Shown piece by piece: positions 1 through 8,638 of a DNA stretch of 64,000 nt. Origin of the DNA: Hyphomicrobium sp. MC1 (GTDB taxonomy: Bacteria; Pseudomonadota; Alphaproteobacteria; Rhizobiales; Hyphomicrobiaceae); NCBI RefSeq assembly GCF_000253295.1, contig NC_015717.1:3038001-3102000 (forward strand), written 5' to 3'. Position numbers and translations under genes: made by a program. The notes under the pieces are model-generated. The model saw only the letters and a list, made by a program, of their open reading frames with translations, was not told the origin of the DNA and did not search any database. Every line of letters starts with the position of its first letter. Within the stretch, counting starts at the first letter, position 1.

Positions 1-270
1 TGCGCCCCAAGCCATCAGCAGTCCGAGCACGTCTCCCAGGTTATGGCCGGCATCGGCGACGAGCGCCATCGAGTTCGCCATGAAGCCTGCGATGGCTTCA
101 ACAACGACGAACGCGACGTTCAACGCCGTTCCCAGCGCGAATGCGGGCCCGAAATCCTTCGGCGCGTGGCTGTGACCAAGCCCACCGTGGCTGTGGCCAT
201 CATGACTATGACCCGCGTGGTCATGACCGCTGTGGTCGTGATCACCGTGCGCAGCGTGTGGCGTTGTCAT
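1..270 (-). CDS. Cation diffusion facilitator (CzcD/ZitB-like), N-terminal part
   Basis: Inner-membrane efflux pump that exports divalent metals (Zn, Co, Cd) in exchange for protons. The first 90 residues are present; the rest lies beyond the left edge. Residues 1-35 hold twelve histidines in HDH, HSH and GHSH repeats, the cytosolic metal-collecting tail typical of this family. A first membrane segment follows at about residues 43-62. The conserved D-x-x-H-x-x-x-D metal site of the second segment appears as DAGHNLGD (D73, H76, D80). The ATG is at 270. Family is clear; metal specificity cannot be read. Confidence 0.9.
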   Translation of the reverse strand, partial: MTTPHAAHGDHDHSGHDHAGHSHDGHSHGGLGHSHAPKDFGPAFALGTALNVAFVVVEAIAGFMANSMALVADAGHNLGDVLGLLMAWGA

Positions 271-401
271 GGTCTACCGCTCAGTCGAAATTCAAGCCTG
301 GGAGGAGAACGTCATCCCCATCGTTGAAATGGGGTTTATAGACGGTGCCGCAATCCGGCGGCACTGGGCAATCGAATAGCGGCTATGCCGCTCCGCGGCG
401 A

Positions 402-1811
402 CTAGCCCTTATCGACGCCGCTGATGCGCTCAAGCAGGCGGGGCCGGCGGGGCGATGCGCCCTGCACACCCTGGGCGGGTTCCGCATCACTTGCGGGAAG
501 TGGCGGCGGTCCGTCGAGATCCGCTTTCGGGACGTCCCCAGCGCCGTTTGAGGGCACCTTGAGGGCGCGTATCGGCGATGATCCCTGGCGCGGCTCACGG
601 GCGCTTTCGCTGGCAGCCGAGCCCTCGGTATCGTTGGCGGCGAGCTTCGGCGGTCGGGGCGCCGAAATGCGTTCGGCAAGCGATGGCCGAGGAAGCTCGG
701 GCGGCGTCGCCGGGGCGCCATTTTCTCCGGCCGGGCCGACGCGCCGCATCTCTTCATGGAAGCGGATGGCTTGCCGCGACAGGCGCTCCTGCCCGGCGGC
801 AATTTCGGCGCGAAGCTCGGTGATGACCTGGCGCTGGTGGTCGATCTCGGCTTGCAGGGCGCCCATATCCGCCTTCTGGGCGAAGTCGGCCGGCGGGTGC
901 TCGCGATCCTCGTAGGCCTGCAGCATGGCTTTCAATTTGGCGATCTCGGTGGACTTCGCGTCGCTTGCGACCTGAATATCGGCGATGCGGTCTTCGAGGG
1001 CCATGCGCTCCGCGTCGTCGCCATCGAGGCCCGATTTGATCCCGTTGAGCTCGGCTTCGGTTTTCGCCAGGGCCAGCATCAGGCGCTTGATCTCGGCGCT
1101 CTGCTCGCTGTTCGACGCCATTTTCCCGGCGGCCTGCAGGCGCTCGATCATGGCGGCCTGTTCACGGCTTTTTTCGCGCAAAGCCTCAAGCTCGGTGCGC
1201 AGGGCGACATTGGCGTCAGCGGCTGCGCCTTTCACGCTGTCGCGATTGCGAACGGCGCGGGTATCAAGCGTGGTGCGCAACTGCGCGATTTCGCGCTCGC
1301 GCTGCTTGTTGAGCTGGGATGCTTCTTCGAGAGCGGCCGCCTGCTTGGCACCGGTGGCTGCCAACGTCTTGATCTCGCGGTCGCGGGTCGCGAGCAGCTT
1401 GCGCGTCTCGGACAGGCGCTGCTCGACTTTCGGAAGGCGATCGAGAATCGCCTGCTCCAGCACACGGCGGGCGTTCTCGTGCTCCTCGACGCTCATTTTC
1501 TGATCGGCGATGGCTTCGGAAAGCTCCTGGATCTTGGCGTCGCGGCGATTGACCTCGACGCGCTGGCGGGCTGCCATCAGCCCAGCATCCTCCAGCTTCG
1601 ACTCCAGGCGATGGACCTCCATCGCGAAATCGGCACGCAGGCGATCCTTGTCGGCGCGAATTTCTTCTTCGGTGAGGGGAAGCGTCCGCTTCAGGGCTTC
1701 GGCCGTAAAGCGCTCGATGCGCCGCCGGTAGGCCGGCAACAGGACAACGACAATCAGGGCCGCGACGAGAAAGCCCAACGTGACGAGCATCGCGGCATAC
1801 AGATTGATCAC
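402..1811 (-). CDS. Membrane-anchored coiled-coil protein, function unknown
   Basis: I do not recognise a named family. The 469-residue product starts at a GTG (1811) preceded by AGGACGAG. It has one hydrophobic helix at about residues 8-27, then roughly 330 residues of charged heptad-like sequence rich in Glu, Lys, Arg, Ala and Leu, predicted to form a long coiled coil. The C-terminal 110 residues are Pro/Ala-rich and probably disordered. The layout suits an inner-membrane scaffold with a cytoplasmic coil. It lies downstream of, and in the same direction as, the EipA gene with a 125-bp gap; co-transcription is possible but unproven. Confidence 0.8.
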   Translation of the reverse strand: MINLYAAMLVTLGFLVAALIVVVLLPAYRRRIERFTAEALKRTLPLTEEEIRADKDRLRADFAMEVHRLESKLEDAGLMAARQRVEVNRRDAKIQELSEAIADQKMSVEEHENARRVLEQAILDRLPKVEQRLSETRKLLATRDREIKTLAATGAKQAAALEEASQLNKQREREIAQLRTTLDTRAVRNRDSVKGAAADANVALRTELEALREKSREQAAMIERLQAAGKMASNSEQSAEIKRLMLALAKTEAELNGIKSGLDGDDAERMALEDRIADIQVASDAKSTEIAKLKAMLQAYEDREHPPADFAQKADMGALQAEIDHQRQVITELRAEIAAGQERLSRQAIRFHEEMRRVGPAGENGAPATPPELPRPSLAERISAPRPPKLAANDTEGSAASESAREPRQGSSPIRALKVPSNGAGDVPKADLDGPPPLPASDAEPAQGVQGASPRRPRLLERISGVDKG

Positions 1812-1936
1812 GGATACTCGTCCTGAAATGAATAACTTCGCGGCCCCCGCCGCTCCAAACGTCCCTTAAGCGACAGAGAAACCCGGTTTTCTGCCTCCCT
1901 GCAATATTTTACTCGTGCCGCGTGCATTGCTTGCAA

Positions 1937-2842
1937 TCAGAACGGGTTCCAAGTTGGATTTCTTGTATACTTCAAATAGCCGATATTCGCACCGAGTCGC
2001 AGCCCCACACCGGCCCGAATCGGCGCCAGTGTGACATGTCCGGCTTTCTGAAGTTGCACGCTTACACCGCCGACGAGATAAGCTGAGCCTTCGACGCCGC
2101 CAAAACGCTCGTAAATGTCGGACGGATCGCGAAGGTTGTAGACGAGCGTCATGACCTTGGAGCCGTCACCGCCGAAATCGTAGCCGACCGACGGACCCTG
2201 CCAGTAAACTTTGAAGTTTCCGGCGTCCTTGGTGTAAAGCATACCTTCGCCGTACGCCAAGCCGCCGATGAACGCCCCGCCCGCATCCGAGCCGAGGATG
2301 TAGCCATTCGGCCGCCCCGCCTTCTGGAACGTCCATTCGATGGCCGACGCCAGACCGCCACTGATGGAGCCAAAGAATTTATTGCCGGCGTGGATGATTT
2401 CGTCTTGCGAGTATGAATCGCGCGGCGGCCCGTCTCCGGGAGGCGGCCCCGAATTGTAGTCGCGACTTGCGCTCGGCGGCGGCGTATAGGGCGCACCATA
2501 ACCACCGGGATCGCTGTCCGGACCGCGCGCGCCGTTATAGGGCGACGGTTGATAAGCCCCGCCTGAAGGGCTTGGCGGGGGAGCCTGATAGTTGCTCTGG
2601 TTGTTCCCTTGATAGCCATTATCGGGCTGATAGGCATCGCTGCCGCCTTGGCCGGAATAACCCTGGCCCGAATAACCTTGGCCTGAATAAGAGTCCTCAG
2701 GCGGCCGATAAGCATCGTCGACGGCATTGGCGCCCGAACCGCCGAACGCCAGACAAGCTAGCAACGCCAGACCCGGCACGCAGTTGCGAGCCCGAAAAAC
2801 GGCAGGTGCTATTCGCGAGATTCCCTCGAAGCCGAAACGCAT
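1937..2842 (-). CDS. eipA: EipA-like DUF1134 envelope protein
   Basis: Periplasmic protein of the DUF1134 family. In Brucella the member EipA is needed for envelope integrity and virulence. I chose the ATG at 2842 (301 aa) because GAGGGAA lies 9 nt upstream; an in-frame extension to 2935 lacks a ribosome site. Residues 1-40 are a signal peptide. Next comes a low-complexity Gly/Tyr/Pro/Gln/Ser linker that contains YSGQG three times. The conserved DUF1134 domain fills the C-terminal half, recognisable from a Gly-rich stretch (AGGAFIGGLAYGEG) and WQGPSVGYDFGGDGSK. The long disordered linker between signal peptide and domain is the unusual part. Confidence 0.85.
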   Translation of the reverse strand: MRFGFEGISRIAPAVFRARNCVPGLALLACLAFGGSGANAVDDAYRPPEDSYSGQGYSGQGYSGQGGSDAYQPDNGYQGNNQSNYQAPPPSPSGGAYQPSPYNGARGPDSDPGGYGAPYTPPPSASRDYNSGPPPGDGPPRDSYSQDEIIHAGNKFFGSISGGLASAIEWTFQKAGRPNGYILGSDAGGAFIGGLAYGEGMLYTKDAGNFKVYWQGPSVGYDFGGDGSKVMTLVYNLRDPSDIYERFGGVEGSAYLVGGVSVQLQKAGHVTLAPIRAGVGLRLGANIGYLKYTRNPTWNPF

Positions 2843-2996
2843 CGGCGAGTTCCCTCTTCTCATTGCGTTCGAGATTGAACTGCGCCCCAAGCCATCTACG
2901 CGCGAACGCGCAGGCCACCCATGACCGAGGGCCACTCGAATCCTAGGATACAGAATCGCGAGTATTCGTTGCTAAAGTATGGCTAATTCGCGTTGT

Positions 2997-3878
2997 CTAT
3001 GCGCCTACGGAGGGCAATTCTGCAACGGCTCCGCGCCACAGGGGCTGGCGTGCCCAGGCGACGAAATGGGGGTTACGGAACGCGCGATCATAATGGCCGT
3101 AGGTCAGCGGTGCGCCGTCAAGCGTCGTGACCGAACCACCAGCGGCTTCGAGGATCGCCTGCCCGGCTGCCGTATCCCACTCACAGGTTTCGCCGAAGCG
3201 CGCATAAAGATCGCCCTCGCCGGCCGCGATCAGGCAGAACTTCATCGACGACCCGATCGGCTTGGCATCGTGCACTTTGAGCAGCGCCAACAGACCCGAG
3301 CTTGCCGCCCCCGCGCCGCGGCTGTTGAAGGCCACGAGTGCATTGGGATCGGGCTTTCGCGTTGTGAGCCGCTTGAAACGCAAGGCCGCGAACGGCACGT
3401 CGCCTGCGATCGGCATGTGGGCTTCGTACGCGCCGTCTGGGCGCGTCACAAACAGACGCTCGGACGGCGGCAGGTAGATCAAGCCAAACTTGGTTCTGCC
3501 GTCTTCGACGTAGCCGACATTGATCGAGAACTCGGGCTTGCGGCGAATGAAGAGGCGTGTTCCGTCGAGCGCATCCACGAGAAAGAAACGCCTGGCGTAA
3601 TGGCAGACCTTGCCCGCGGCGATTTCTTCTTCCGCCACGACCGGCACGTCGGGTGCAATGCGCGCGAGCGCGGCAAGAATGATTGCTTCCGCCTCTTTGT
3701 CGGCGACGGTGACAGGCGTGCGGTCGGCTTTCTGCTCGAAACTGACGCCATTGTTGAAGTGCGCCATCTCAAGGCGCCCGGCTTCTCGAACCGCAGGAAG
3801 CAATGCCGCGATGAGAGCGTCGTAGTCTTTGACGTCGATCGGCACCATCGCGCGCTTCAAAACCTCAACCCGAATCAT
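2997..3878 (-). CDS. cysQ: 3'(2'),5'-bisphosphate nucleotidase CysQ
   Basis: Inositol-monophosphatase-fold enzyme that hydrolyses 3'-phosphoadenosine 5'-phosphate to AMP, clearing the by-product of sulfate assimilation. Metal ligands are seen as EEE (83-85) and as DALDGTRLF (D102, D105), where most relatives have DPLDGTKEF. A third site is CEWDTAAG near the C-terminus. Length 293 aa is close to the family norm. An alternative ATG ten codons downstream (3848) is possible; neither start has a strong ribosome site. It diverges from chpT across 249 bp. Function is by family; related phosphatases cannot be fully excluded. Confidence 0.87.
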   Translation of the reverse strand: MIRVEVLKRAMVPIDVKDYDALIAALLPAVREAGRLEMAHFNNGVSFEQKADRTPVTVADKEAEAIILAALARIAPDVPVVAEEEIAAGKVCHYARRFFLVDALDGTRLFIRRKPEFSINVGYVEDGRTKFGLIYLPPSERLFVTRPDGAYEAHMPIAGDVPFAALRFKRLTTRKPDPNALVAFNSRGAGAASSGLLALLKVHDAKPIGSSMKFCLIAAGEGDLYARFGETCEWDTAAGQAILEAAGGSVTTLDGAPLTYGHYDRAFRNPHFVAWARQPLWRGAVAELPSVGA

Positions 3879-4127
3879 TTTGCGCGAGAGATGCTCGCGC
3901 CATCAATGCGATTATCGCGCCGCGGCTCAAACCGTGGCGCGCAAGACTCATGTCTTCCATGAAAAACGGAGGTCAATGACCCCACCGGCTACAAGACTTG
4001 GCAACCGTTGTACGGCGCATGTATCAGAGCATAGGGCATTGTCGCAAGCGGCCACGTTGTATTCGCGTCGCGCTGTCGCGCTTAAACTGCCGCAACGTAG
4101 CGACACAATGATCACGACGAAGGACTA

Positions 4128-4778
4128 ATGATGGACCAGCGCGTTCCGCCGACCGATCTTGAACTTGCAGCGCTGATTTCTAGCAAAATATGCCACGATA
4201 TCATCAATCCGGTCGGTGCGATCGTCAACGGTTTGGAAATCCTTGACGAGGACGACGATCAGCAGGCGAAAAGCTATGCGATGACCGTGATCCGTAACGT
4301 GACGGAGCAAGCCTCCGCCCGGCTCGAATTCGCACGCTTCGCTTTTGGCGCCGCTGGCTCGGCAGGTAGCGTCATTGATTTGACGACGGCCGAGAAAATT
4401 TCTCGTGGGTTTGTGGGCATCACCCAAGGGAAACACAAGCTGACGTGGCGCGGCGCGCCTGGTCTGGTTCCCAAAGACAAGGTCAAGCTTCTTCTCAATC
4501 TCATTGCTTCGGCCGTCACGGCATTGCCGCGCGGCGGCGAGATCGACGTGTCGATCGGCGGCTCGTTCGAGCAGCCAACATTTCTCATTCGCTGTAAGGG
4601 CACCGGCGCGCGGCCGCCTCAGTACCTGACGGATTTCGTCGCCGGCAATCCGCTGGCGCTCGATGCCATCACCATCCAGGCCTACTACACGTGGCGAATC
4701 GCTCCGACCGCCGGGATGAAGCTCGAAATCCTGAAGGACGGCGCCGACATTTTGCTGGTTGCAAAACCCGCAAGCTGA
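4128..4778 (+). CDS. chpT: Histidine phosphotransferase ChpT
   Basis: Phosphotransferase that relays phosphate from the hybrid kinase CckA to CtrA and CpdR in the alphaproteobacterial cell-cycle circuit. The H-box SSKICHDIINPVGAIVNGLE at about residues 18-37 carries the phosphorylated His23. The rest matches the degenerate ATPase-like domain (DUF2328) of ChpT, with the usual length (216 aa). GAAGGA precedes tandem ATGs at 4128 and 4131. A single-domain response regulator follows 150 bp downstream with a CtrA box between them, placing the relay beside a likely CtrA target. Confidence 0.92.
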   Translation: MMDQRVPPTDLELAALISSKICHDIINPVGAIVNGLEILDEDDDQQAKSYAMTVIRNVTEQASARLEFARFAFGAAGSAGSVIDLTTAEKISRGFVGITQGKHKLTWRGAPGLVPKDKVKLLLNLIASAVTALPRGGEIDVSIGGSFEQPTFLIRCKGTGARPPQYLTDFVAGNPLALDAITIQAYYTWRIAPTAGMKLEILKDGADILLVAKPAS

Positions 4779-4823
4779 GAGCGGCCCGATGTTCAGCTGG
4801 GTGACCGGATTCTGCCATACGTC

Positions 4824-4839
4824 TTAAGAGGCCCTTAAC
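4824..4839 (+). promoter_or_regulatory. Predicted CtrA binding box
   Basis: TTAA-N7-TTAAC, a perfect match to the full CtrA consensus established in Caulobacter. The two half-sites are 4824-4827 and 4835-4838. It lies 91 bp upstream of the response-regulator ATG at 4930 and after the chpT stop. The match is direct; binding is inferred. Confidence 0.7.
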
Positions 4840-4929
4840 AGTTTAGAGGCATCTTTTGACGCATTCGTTTGAGTTTCCGGTTGCCCTGCTGCCGGTTGGG
4901 CAACGCCTCGCTTACGAGAAGCTCTTTAC

Positions 4930-5298
4930 ATGCAGCATTGCTTCGTCATCGACGATTCCGAAATTATCAGGAAATACACGCGCCTCATTTTCGAAAGCCT
5001 CGGCTTCCGCGTCAGCGAAGCCGATAGCGCCATCGCAGCGATGGAGCGGCTTAGATCGGAAACGCCGGATTATATTTTGCTCGACTGGCGGATGCCGGAG
5101 ACCAACAGCATCGAACTGCTCGAAAAGATTCGAGCGCTGCCGCGCAGCGCGCGTCCGTACATTATCTACATGGTCACCGAAAATGATCCGTTCGAAATTC
5201 AGCGCGCGATTTCGCGTGGAGCAGATACGTTCCTGCTGAAGCCGTACAACCGGCAAATTATCGAAATAAAGCTGCAAGAAATTCGCGCCGCAGCTTGA
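4930..5298 (+). CDS. Single-domain (CheY-like) response regulator
   Basis: Stand-alone receiver domain of 122 aa with no output domain. The acidic pocket is D8/D9, the phosphoacceptor is D52 in ILLDWRMP, the switch Thr is T83 in MVTEND, and the conserved Lys is K104 in FLLKPY. Such receivers act by protein contacts, as DivK and CpdR do, or as phosphate sinks. Adjacency to chpT and a perfect CtrA box upstream suggest that it belongs to the CckA-ChpT-CtrA network. It lacks features that would identify it as CpdR or DivK specifically. Confidence 0.88.
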   Translation: MQHCFVIDDSEIIRKYTRLIFESLGFRVSEADSAIAAMERLRSETPDYILLDWRMPETNSIELLEKIRALPRSARPYIIYMVTENDPFEIQRAISRGADTFLLKPYNRQIIEIKLQEIRAAA

Positions 5299-5338
5299 TC
5301 CGCCACGGCGCGCTATCTGGTCGGTACAGTGGCTGCGC

Positions 5339-6016
5339 TTACTGCGCGGCGTCGCCGTCTGCCGGCGCTTCCGGCGTCGGATAGCCCTCGCCCCCACTCG
5401 TCTCCTTGACCGGCGCGACGTCGTCAGACTTGTGCGTCGTGTGCTTTGTCTCAGCGAGAGAGCCCGTCTCGACTGGCGATGTCGCGGAGGCCTCTTTGCT
5501 CCCGGCGGGCTTCTTCATTTTGCGAAAAATGAGCGACTTGGGATCAGGCACAGTCTGAGCAGCCGCCGTCTTGTGAACCGGAGCGGCTTCGGTGTGTACC
5601 GCAGCTTCCTTCACGGCCTTCTTCTTGTCGTGCTTTTCTTCCGACGCGGTTTCGTCGTTCTTCGCGGGCGCGACGTCTTCGGCTGACGTTTTCTCAGCGC
5701 CAGGAAGCTTCGAGCCGCCCCAGCAAACGGTGGCTTCTGCGGTGCAGGTGTGCTCGTCGAACACGATGAAGTTGAGGAACAGCTCGCAAGACACGCTCTT
5801 CTTGCCGGTGTGATAGTCCTTCACACCCTTCTCCGCCATTTTGTCGGAGATCAGTTTGTCGAGAAGGCTCTTAGCGTCGTTCGTCGGGCCATCCTTGCCG
5901 TAGTCATTCACCGAGAAGCCGTAGCGCTTGCATTCCGCGTTCGCAGACGCGGCGGAGGCAACGGCGATGGTTGCGGCCAAGCCAAATGCGGCAAAGATTT
6001 TGCCCGAGAAGCGCAT
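5339..6016 (-). CDS. Secreted or periplasmic protein with disordered tail, unknown
   Basis: Not recognised. I chose the ATG at 6016 (225 aa) because GAGGGAGAA lies just upstream and the protein then begins with a clean signal peptide of 26-27 residues cleaved after ANA. The mature N-terminal half is compact, with cysteines in AECKRYG, SVSCELF, HTCTAEA and VCWGG that could form disulfides. The C-terminal half is Lys/Glu/Ala/Thr-rich and probably disordered. The gene stands alone between a response regulator and another small exported protein. Confidence 0.72.
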   Translation of the reverse strand: MRFSGKIFAAFGLAATIAVASAASANAECKRYGFSVNDYGKDGPTNDAKSLLDKLISDKMAEKGVKDYHTGKKSVSCELFLNFIVFDEHTCTAEATVCWGGSKLPGAEKTSAEDVAPAKNDETASEEKHDKKKAVKEAAVHTEAAPVHKTAAAQTVPDPKSLIFRKMKKPAGSKEASATSPVETGSLAETKHTTHKSDDVAPVKETSGGEGYPTPEAPADGDAAQ

Positions 6017-6158
6017 AACGAAGTTCTCCCTCATAGCCCACCCTGGGATCATGCTGCCTTTATATTGACAGCACAATGGCGGCACCAGGGCGAGTGGCGC
6101 ATCGGCATCAGTTGACAGGATTCTGGCACTAAGCCGCGAAAGCCACAGATATGCGAAA

Positions 6159-6176
6159 GGCCGCGATACCGCGGCC
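6159..6176 (-). terminator. Hairpin terminator of the small exported protein gene
   Basis: Perfect 7-bp stem (GGCCGCG/CGCGGCC) with a 4-nt loop. On the minus strand it is followed by TTTC. It lies about 40 nt after the stop of the gene at 6218-6511. Confidence 0.6.
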
Positions 6177-6217
6177 CCTGGCTTGCAACCTTCCCAAACC
6201 GACAACCGTCAGGGTTT

Positions 6218-6511
6218 TTAGTGCATATACGGTGAGTTACCGCCGTAAAGGCTGCCAACGCCCGAGTCGAAGAAGAAGCTGTTATCGAAAGGACCTGAGG
6301 GCGTCTGATCGCGGAAGTCCGGCGGTCCGGGAGGCGCGCTTTTTGGCTTGCGCGGCCCACCGTACGTGTTCACCGACTCGGACTTGTCGTACGAGTACCC
6401 GCCCTTCTTGCGGCGGATCGAGTAGTTGTCCTCGGGGTCGGCAAAGGCCGGCGCGACCAACCCGATGAGGCATACGCCCGCGATCAAGGCTGAAATCAAT
6501 CTCGACATCAT
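6218..6511 (-). CDS. Small exported protein, unknown
   Basis: A 97-residue product with a signal peptide of about 24 residues ending in PAFA, followed by a hydrophilic Gly/Pro/Tyr/Ser-rich mature part without cysteines. Tandem ATGs at 6511 and 6508 are preceded by GGAAAGG. A hairpin terminator follows. It resembles the many short, poorly conserved periplasmic proteins of Hyphomicrobiales; no function can be given. Confidence 0.65.
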   Translation of the reverse strand: MMSRLISALIAGVCLIGLVAPAFADPEDNYSIRRKKGGYSYDKSESVNTYGGPRKPKSAPPGPPDFRDQTPSGPFDNSFFFDSGVGSLYGGNSPYMH

Positions 6512-6797
6512 GGTTTGGCCTTTCCGCCGCCGTTCACGTGGTCATCCTATATAGCGCAAAGTTACGAATATTTATCATTGCGCTGCCTCAAGAAAAGTTT
6601 TCCGGCCTTATTTCGGTACCGTATGTCACTTCTCGAACACGCATCCCCTGATACGCCGTGATGAACGCTGGCCAAGGACGTCCTGTCGCAGGTCTTATGA
6701 TACGATTCCCTGTGTGGGAACCCATCTGGGTGCGCAGCTTATCGATGCGGTAAACGCACGGCTCGCCGTTGTCCCACTTAGCTCGTGGAGACCTCAC

Positions 6798-7082
6798 ATG
6801 GAATATCTTCCGTTGCTTATCCAGCTCATCAGTGGTGCCGTCGGCGGCAACGTCGCCGGCAGCCTGATGAAAAATATCAGCCTCGGGACGCTCGGTAATT
6901 CCATTGCCGGGATCGTCGGCGGCGGCATCGGCGGCCAGATTCTCGAGCAGGTCTTTCATACGGCCGTGGCGGGCGGCGCGCTCGATCCCGTCTCAATCGT
7001 CACGCAAATCCTTGGCGGCGGCGTGGGTGGTGGCGTCCTGATGGCGATCGTCGGGGCTCTCCGCGGCGCCGTCGCGAAGTAA
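6798..7082 (+). CDS. Small glycine-zipper membrane protein
   Basis: A 94-residue hydrophobic protein starting at ATG 6798 with GTGGAGA upstream; a longer in-frame reading from 6714 has no ribosome site. Gly repeats such as SGAVGGNVAGS, GIVGGGIGGQ and LGGGVGGGVLM form glycine-zipper patterns in two to three membrane helices. These are typical of tightly packed or oligomeric small membrane proteins. Function is unknown. A strong intrinsic terminator follows, so it is probably monocistronic. Confidence 0.75.
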   Translation: MEYLPLLIQLISGAVGGNVAGSLMKNISLGTLGNSIAGIVGGGIGGQILEQVFHTAVAGGALDPVSIVTQILGGGVGGGVLMAIVGALRGAVAK

Positions 7083-7109
7083 CGCTTCGACCCATCTTCA
7101 CATGCAGAA

Positions 7110-7141
7110 GCTCGCCAGGCGAAGCCCGGCGAGCTTTTTGT
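7110..7141 (+). terminator. Intrinsic terminator
   Basis: Perfect 8-bp stem AGCTCGCC/GGCGAGCT (7110-7117 and 7129-7136) followed by a T run to 7141. It lies 28 nt after the stop of the glycine-zipper gene. Confidence 0.85.
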
Positions 7142-7313
7142 TATCTATCGCTTTTTATCGAGGAACGCTGCGGATCAGCCGCAAGCCGAATTGTTTTTGC
7201 TTGTTCTGGCGCCGCGGGGAATGCGACGTGGAACGATCGACAGATGCAGGCACGACTCTTTCTAACGCCGCAACCGAAGGCCGCAGCGTGCGCAAGCTCG
7301 GCCTCGTAGAACG

Positions 7314-7529
7314 TCAGCCTGCGCGTTGCAGATCGACGGCTTTTGGTCCCTTGCCGCGTTTATCGGGTTCGGTCTCGAACGAAATTCGCATTCCCTCGTT
7401 GAGCTCGCCGATTCCCGATCGCTCGACAGCGGTGACGTGAACGAACACGTCGTTGCCACCGGCATCCGGCTTGATGAAGCCGTAGCCCTTCTGGGAATTG
7501 TAGAACTTTACGGTACCTGTCTGGCGCAT
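7314..7529 (-). CDS. Cold-shock-domain protein (CspA family)
   Basis: A 71-residue single-stranded nucleic-acid binding beta-barrel acting as RNA chaperone. RNP1 is seen as KGYGFIKPD (residues 14-22) and RNP2 as DVFVHVTAV (27-35). I chose the ATG at 7529 because AGGAGA lies just upstream and it gives the canonical length. About 240 bp separate it from the next upstream gene, room for the long 5' leader common in csp genes. Which paralogue it is cannot be told. Confidence 0.93.
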   Translation of the reverse strand: MRQTGTVKFYNSQKGYGFIKPDAGGNDVFVHVTAVERSGIGELNEGMRISFETEPDKRGKGPKAVDLQRAG

Positions 7530-7770
7530 GCATCGTCTCCTGGCAGCCCGGCCGACGAGTGAAGCAAAATAGCTTCGCATCGACAGCCGTGGCGGACTGC
7601 GGAGCCGGAAAATTCCAAGCGCCTCCCTACCGGATCGCACAAACACGCTTCCGGTCACGTCGAACGCGTCGGGAGCTCCCGTGCCGTGGCCCGCCTTAGC
7701 GTGCGGCAATTTATCCTGTAAATGTGCGCTTCTTGCAAGGCGAAATGCTGCAGAGCAACGACGAGACTCA

Positions 7771-8613
7771 TTATTGAACGCTGGCTTGCAACGCGAAACG
7801 ACTGCCGGGGCCTTCTGCGAGATGCTCTTCGAGCCATGGCAGCAGCGTCTCAAGCTCGGCCTTCAAGACGAAAGGCGGATTGAGAACGAGCATTCCGGTT
7901 GCCGTCAACCCGAGGCCAGGAAACGGCTTTGCCACCCAGAGCCGTGCATCGAGATATTCCAGTCCGGGCTTTGAGGTTGTGAGGGCGACGAACCGATCGG
8001 CGGCCGCTTCATCCTTCAGCGGATACCAGATGAGATAGGTCCCAGTCGCGAAACGCGTCAGCGCTTCGTCGATGGCTGTCGAGAGATCTGCAAATTCGTT
8101 CCGGTCTTCGAATGGCGGATCGATCAGCACGACGCCGCGACGCTCCTTCGGCGGCAGCAGTGATTTCACCGCATGCCGGGCGTCGATGTTCAGCACGGTC
8201 GTCGATTTAGCGCGGCGGAATTCCTGCTTGAGCCGCTGAAATTCAACGTCTGCAAGCTCGTTGACGACCAGAACATCTTCATCGCGCATCAGGTGGCGCG
8301 CGATCAGCGGGCTGCCGGGATAGTGTTTGAGACCGACGCCGTTCACGGCGCGCACGGCATCGAGATAAGGCTCCAGAAGCCCGGCGACGTCCGTTGGCAT
8401 CTCGGCGTCGAAGATGCGGGCAATACCGTCCTGCCATTCGGCCGTCTTCGCCGCTTCGTCGCCTTCGAGATCGTAGAGCCCAGCGCCTGCGTGCGTGTCG
8501 ATGACGCGAAAGGGCTTCGGCTTTTGCTTCATGTACGTCACGACGCGCGCCAGAATGACGTGCTTCAAGACATCAGCGAAATTTCCGGCGTGATAATCGT
8601 GATGGTAATTCAT
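7771..8613 (-). CDS. rlmJ: 23S rRNA (adenine(2030)-N6)-methyltransferase RlmJ
   Basis: SAM-dependent enzyme that methylates A2030 of 23S rRNA. The N-terminus MNYHHDYHAGNFADVLKH is the RlmJ signature. DTHAGAGLYDL is the SAM motif and LIDPPFE replaces the canonical DPPY catalytic motif, as in the family. Start ATG 8613 gives 280 aa. It follows holC by 25 nt, so the two probably form an operon. Confidence 0.93.
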   Translation of the reverse strand: MNYHHDYHAGNFADVLKHVILARVVTYMKQKPKPFRVIDTHAGAGLYDLEGDEAAKTAEWQDGIARIFDAEMPTDVAGLLEPYLDAVRAVNGVGLKHYPGSPLIARHLMRDEDVLVVNELADVEFQRLKQEFRRAKSTTVLNIDARHAVKSLLPPKERRGVVLIDPPFEDRNEFADLSTAIDEALTRFATGTYLIWYPLKDEAAADRFVALTTSKPGLEYLDARLWVAKPFPGLGLTATGMLVLNPPFVLKAELETLLPWLEEHLAEGPGSRFALQASVQ

Positions 8614-8638
8614 GCTGAGGGATCGTTTCTGCGAAGGC

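Noticed and set aside
756..1826. 356-codon plus-strand ORF
   Set aside because: Antisense to the coiled-coil membrane protein; long only because GC-rich third positions suppress stops. No domain or ribosome site.
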